Assembly (NCBI GenBank): GCA_965224495.1
Contig: CBDCZI010000021.1
Coordinates: 110,648-174,647, forward strand
Length of the DNA: 64,000 nucleotides
Origin: CBDCZI01 sp965224495
GTDB lineage: Bacteria; Bacteroidota; Bacteroidia; Cytophagales; JAAEPT01
Reading direction: 5' to 3'
Below, in pieces: positions 62,095-64,000 of this stretch (position 1 is the first letter of the stretch; each line of letters opens with the position of its first letter). Below the pieces are notes generated by a model, which was given only the letters and a program-made list of their open reading frames with translations, was not told the DNA's origin and ran no database searches. A program made the translations under genes and the position numbers.

Positions 62095-64000
62095 CTATTT
62101 CTGTAAATTTTCCTTGATTTCGTTGTTAAAAAGAGTTTTAAATTCTTCTAAAGTGATACTTCCTAAGTCACCTTCTCCGTGTCTTCGAACAGCAACTTTT
62201 CCTTCAGCAGCTTCTTTTTCTCCTATAACCAACATATAAGGAACTTTTTTCATTTCAGCATCTCTGATTTTTCTACCGATTTTTTCATCTCGGTTATCAA
62301 AACTACCATAGATATCTTCCGACTCTAATTCTTTATAAATACCGTGTGCGTAATCTCTAAATTTTTCAGATAAAGGAAGAATAGCTACTTGCTCTGGAGC
62401 TAACCAAAGAGGGAAGTTTCCTGCACAATGCTCAATTAGAATAGCAATAAATCTTTCTAAAGAACCAAATGGTGCTCTGTGAATCATTACAGGACGGTGT
62501 TTTTCGTTATCCGAACCTGTGTATTCTAATTCGAAACGATCTGGGAGTTGGTAATCTACTTGGATAGTACCTAATTGCCAGCTACGCCCTAAAGCATCTT
62601 TTACCATGAAGTCCAATTTAGGACCATAAAAGGCTGCTTCACCTGTTTCTGTTACAGTATCTAATCCTTTTTCGGCTGCAGCTTCGATAATAGCTGCCTC
62701 TGCTTCGTCCCAAGCTTCTGTTTTACCTATGTATTTACTAGGGTTTTCAGGGTCTCTTAAAGAAATCTGTGCTGAGAAATCCTCAAAACCTAAACTCTTA
62801 AATACATAAAGTACTAAGTCGATTACTTTTAAGAATTCTTCTTTTACTTGGTCTTTTCTACAGAAAATATGCGCATCATCTTGAGTAAACCCTCTTACTC
62901 TTGTTAATCCGTGTAATTCTCCATGTTGTTCGTAACGGTAAACTGTACCAAACTCAGCATAACGAATAGGTAAGTCTTTGTATGATTTTGGAGAAACTTT
63001 ATAAATTTCACAGTGGTGAGGGCAGTTCATCGGTTTTAATAAAAATTCTTCATTTTCGTGAGGAGTTTTTATCGGTTGAAATGAATCTTCACCGTATTTT
63101 TCGTAATGTCCAGAAGTAACGTATAATTCTTTTTTACCAATATGTGGTGTAGCTACTTGGTCGTATCCTGCTTTTATTTGTGCTTTCTTTAAGAACGACA
63201 TTAAGCGATCTCTTAGAATAGCTCCTTTTGGTAACCAAAGAGGAAGTCCTAAACCTACTTTTTCAGAAAAAGCAAATAACTCAAGTTCTTTACCTAGTTT
63301 TCTATGGTCACGTTTTTTAGCCTCTTCAAGTACAGTTAAGTATTCTTTTAACTCTTTTTGTTTTGGGTAAGTTACCGCATAGATACGTGTAAGCATCTTG
63401 TTTTTTTCATCGCCACGCCAATAAGCACCAGCGACATTCATTAGTTTGACAGCTTTCACAAAACCTGTGTGAGGAATGTGAGGTCCTTTACATAAATCCG
63501 TAAATTCTCCTACTTCGTAAAACGTAATGTCTCCGTCTTCTAAACCATCAATCAAATCAAGTTTGTACTCTTCTTCCTTCTCTGCGAAATAAGAAATTGC
63601 ATCTGCTTTAGATATTTCTTTTCTTTGGTAAGTGACTTTTCTACGAGCCAACTCTAAGAATTTATCTTCTATTTTTTTGAATTCATCTGAAGAAAATTCC
63701 TTTCCTCCAAAATCAATATCATAATAAAAACCTGTCTCGATAGCTGGACCAAAACCAAATTTGACACCAGGATATAAAATCTGAATTGCCTCTGCCATTA
63801 AGTGAGAAGAAGAGTGCCAGAAAGTTTGTTTCCCGTCTTTATCGTTCCACGTTAATAATTTCACCTCAGCATCAGTTGTGATTGGGCGTGTTGCATCCCA
63901 AACTTCACCATTTACTTCGGCAGCCAATACATTTCTTGCTAATCCTTCGCTAATACTTAGTGCTACATCAAGGCTTGTGCTTCCTTTTGCTAGCTCTTTT
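62095..64000 (-). CDS. thrS: Threonyl-tRNA synthetase (5' end outside the window)
   Basis: The enzyme charges tRNA-Thr. The visible 635 residues include the end of the TGS domain (KELAKGSTSLDVALSISEGL), the editing domain (HSSSHLMAEAIQILYP; LCKGPHIPHTGF), class II motifs 1-3 (MNCPHHCEIYK; RVRGFTQDDAHIF; IHRAPFGSLERFIAILIEH) and the anticodon-binding domain. The frame is open through the right edge, so coding begins beyond 64000; a TTG at 63927 is internal. It heads the conserved thrS-infC-rpmI-rplT order. Confidence 0.96.
   Translation of the reverse strand, partial: KELAKGSTSLDVALSISEGLARNVLAAEVNGEVWDATRPITTDAEVKLLTWNDKDGKQTFWHSSSHLMAEAIQILYPGVKFGFGPAIETGFYYDIDFGGKEFSSDEFKKIEDKFLELARRKVTYQRKEISKADAISYFAEKEEEYKLDLIDGLEDGDITFYEVGEFTDLCKGPHIPHTGFVKAVKLMNVAGAYWRGDEKNKMLTRIYAVTYPKQKELKEYLTVLEEAKKRDHRKLGKELELFAFSEKVGLGLPLWLPKGAILRDRLMSFLKKAQIKAGYDQVATPHIGKKELYVTSGHYEKYGEDSFQPIKTPHENEEFLLKPMNCPHHCEIYKVSPKSYKDLPIRYAEFGTVYRYEQHGELHGLTRVRGFTQDDAHIFCRKDQVKEEFLKVIDLVLYVFKSLGFEDFSAQISLRDPENPSKYIGKTEAWDEAEAAIIEAAAEKGLDTVTETGEAAFYGPKLDFMVKDALGRSWQLGTIQVDYQLPDRFELEYTGSDNEKHRPVMIHRAPFGSLERFIAILIEHCAGNFPLWLAPEQVAILPLSEKFRDYAHGIYKELESEDIYGSFDNRDEKIGRKIRDAEMKKVPYMLVIGEKEAAEGKVAVRRHGEGDLGSITLEEFKTLFNNEIKENLQK

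Noticed and set aside
63888..63927. TTG at 63927 as the start of thrS
   Set aside because: The frame continues upstream with TGS-domain sequence to the edge of the window.
1..64000. tRNA, rRNA, integrase, transposase or origin of replication
   Set aside because: I looked for cloverleaf-type sequences, DDE or tyrosine recombinase motifs and clusters of DnaA-type boxes and saw none. A covariance-model search would be needed to exclude small RNAs.

Overview
The window is chromosomal DNA of an AT-rich member of the Bacteroidota, most likely order Flavobacteriales. The reasons are: promoters of the TAnnTTTG type with few recognisable Shine-Dalgarno sites; two PorP/SprF-family proteins and two type B type IX secretion (T9SS) C-terminal domains; a PorE-like OmpA protein; and the arrangements pyrG-yidC and thrS-infC-rpmI-rplT. 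I cannot name the genus. No rRNA, tRNA, CRISPR array, intact insertion sequence or prophage was recognised.

Layout. 1-9 kb: MscS channel, Nif3-like protein, zinc-ribbon protein, TPR protein, pabB, two small unknowns and mtaB. 9-13.5 kb: thioredoxin plus rhodanese, thiL, a tiny 51-residue lipoprotein, an IscA/HesB protein, a membrane methyltransferase-like protein and a ROK kinase. 13.6-22.6 kb: a glutaryl-CoA-dehydrogenase-like enzyme, porin, PAP2 phosphatase, a frame-broken metZ-like gene, OsmC, yidC and pyrG. 22.7-29.7 kb: PorP/SprF protein, a minus-strand run of alpha-carbonic anhydrase (frame-broken), beta-barrel protein and Omp85-like protein, bestrophin, an mscS fragment joined to a DoxX-family remnant, and a second thioredoxin. 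29.8-37.2 kb: guaA, a DUF4160/DUF2442 pair, a PBP1-fold protein, hemL, an MBL hydrolase and a frame-broken miaA.

37.2-53.8 kb is a cell-surface locus. A frame-broken T9SS substrate lies downstream of a 3758-residue repeat adhesin with about 32 tandem repeats of about 88 residues. Divergent from the adhesin are a PorP/SprF protein and a PorE-like TPR/PD40/OmpA/LysM protein. 53.8-57.2 kb is an accessory island directly behind it. It holds a truncated RHS core tip carrying a GH24 lysozyme domain, a lipoprotein that could be its immunity protein, and two further small cassettes separated by related hairpin-bearing spacers. 57.3-64 kb returns to housekeeping genes: bioB, sppA, folK, rplT, rpmI, infC (apparently starting with ATT) and the 3' part of thrS.

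Three observations stand out. (1) The RHS-tip/lysozyme/lipoprotein island looks like a small reservoir of interbacterial toxin-immunity cassettes. (2) Three promoters (two thioredoxin genes and the carbonic anhydrase operon) share a GTGA-N6-TCAC operator 20-21 nt upstream of the -7 element, which suggests a CRP/FNR-type regulon. (3) Four genes carry seven single-base indels, all in short homopolymers, while an 11.3-kb ORF between them is intact. These may be sequence errors or real slippage lesions. A dispersed intergenic repeat (four copies before 27.6 kb) marks the otherwise empty gaps.
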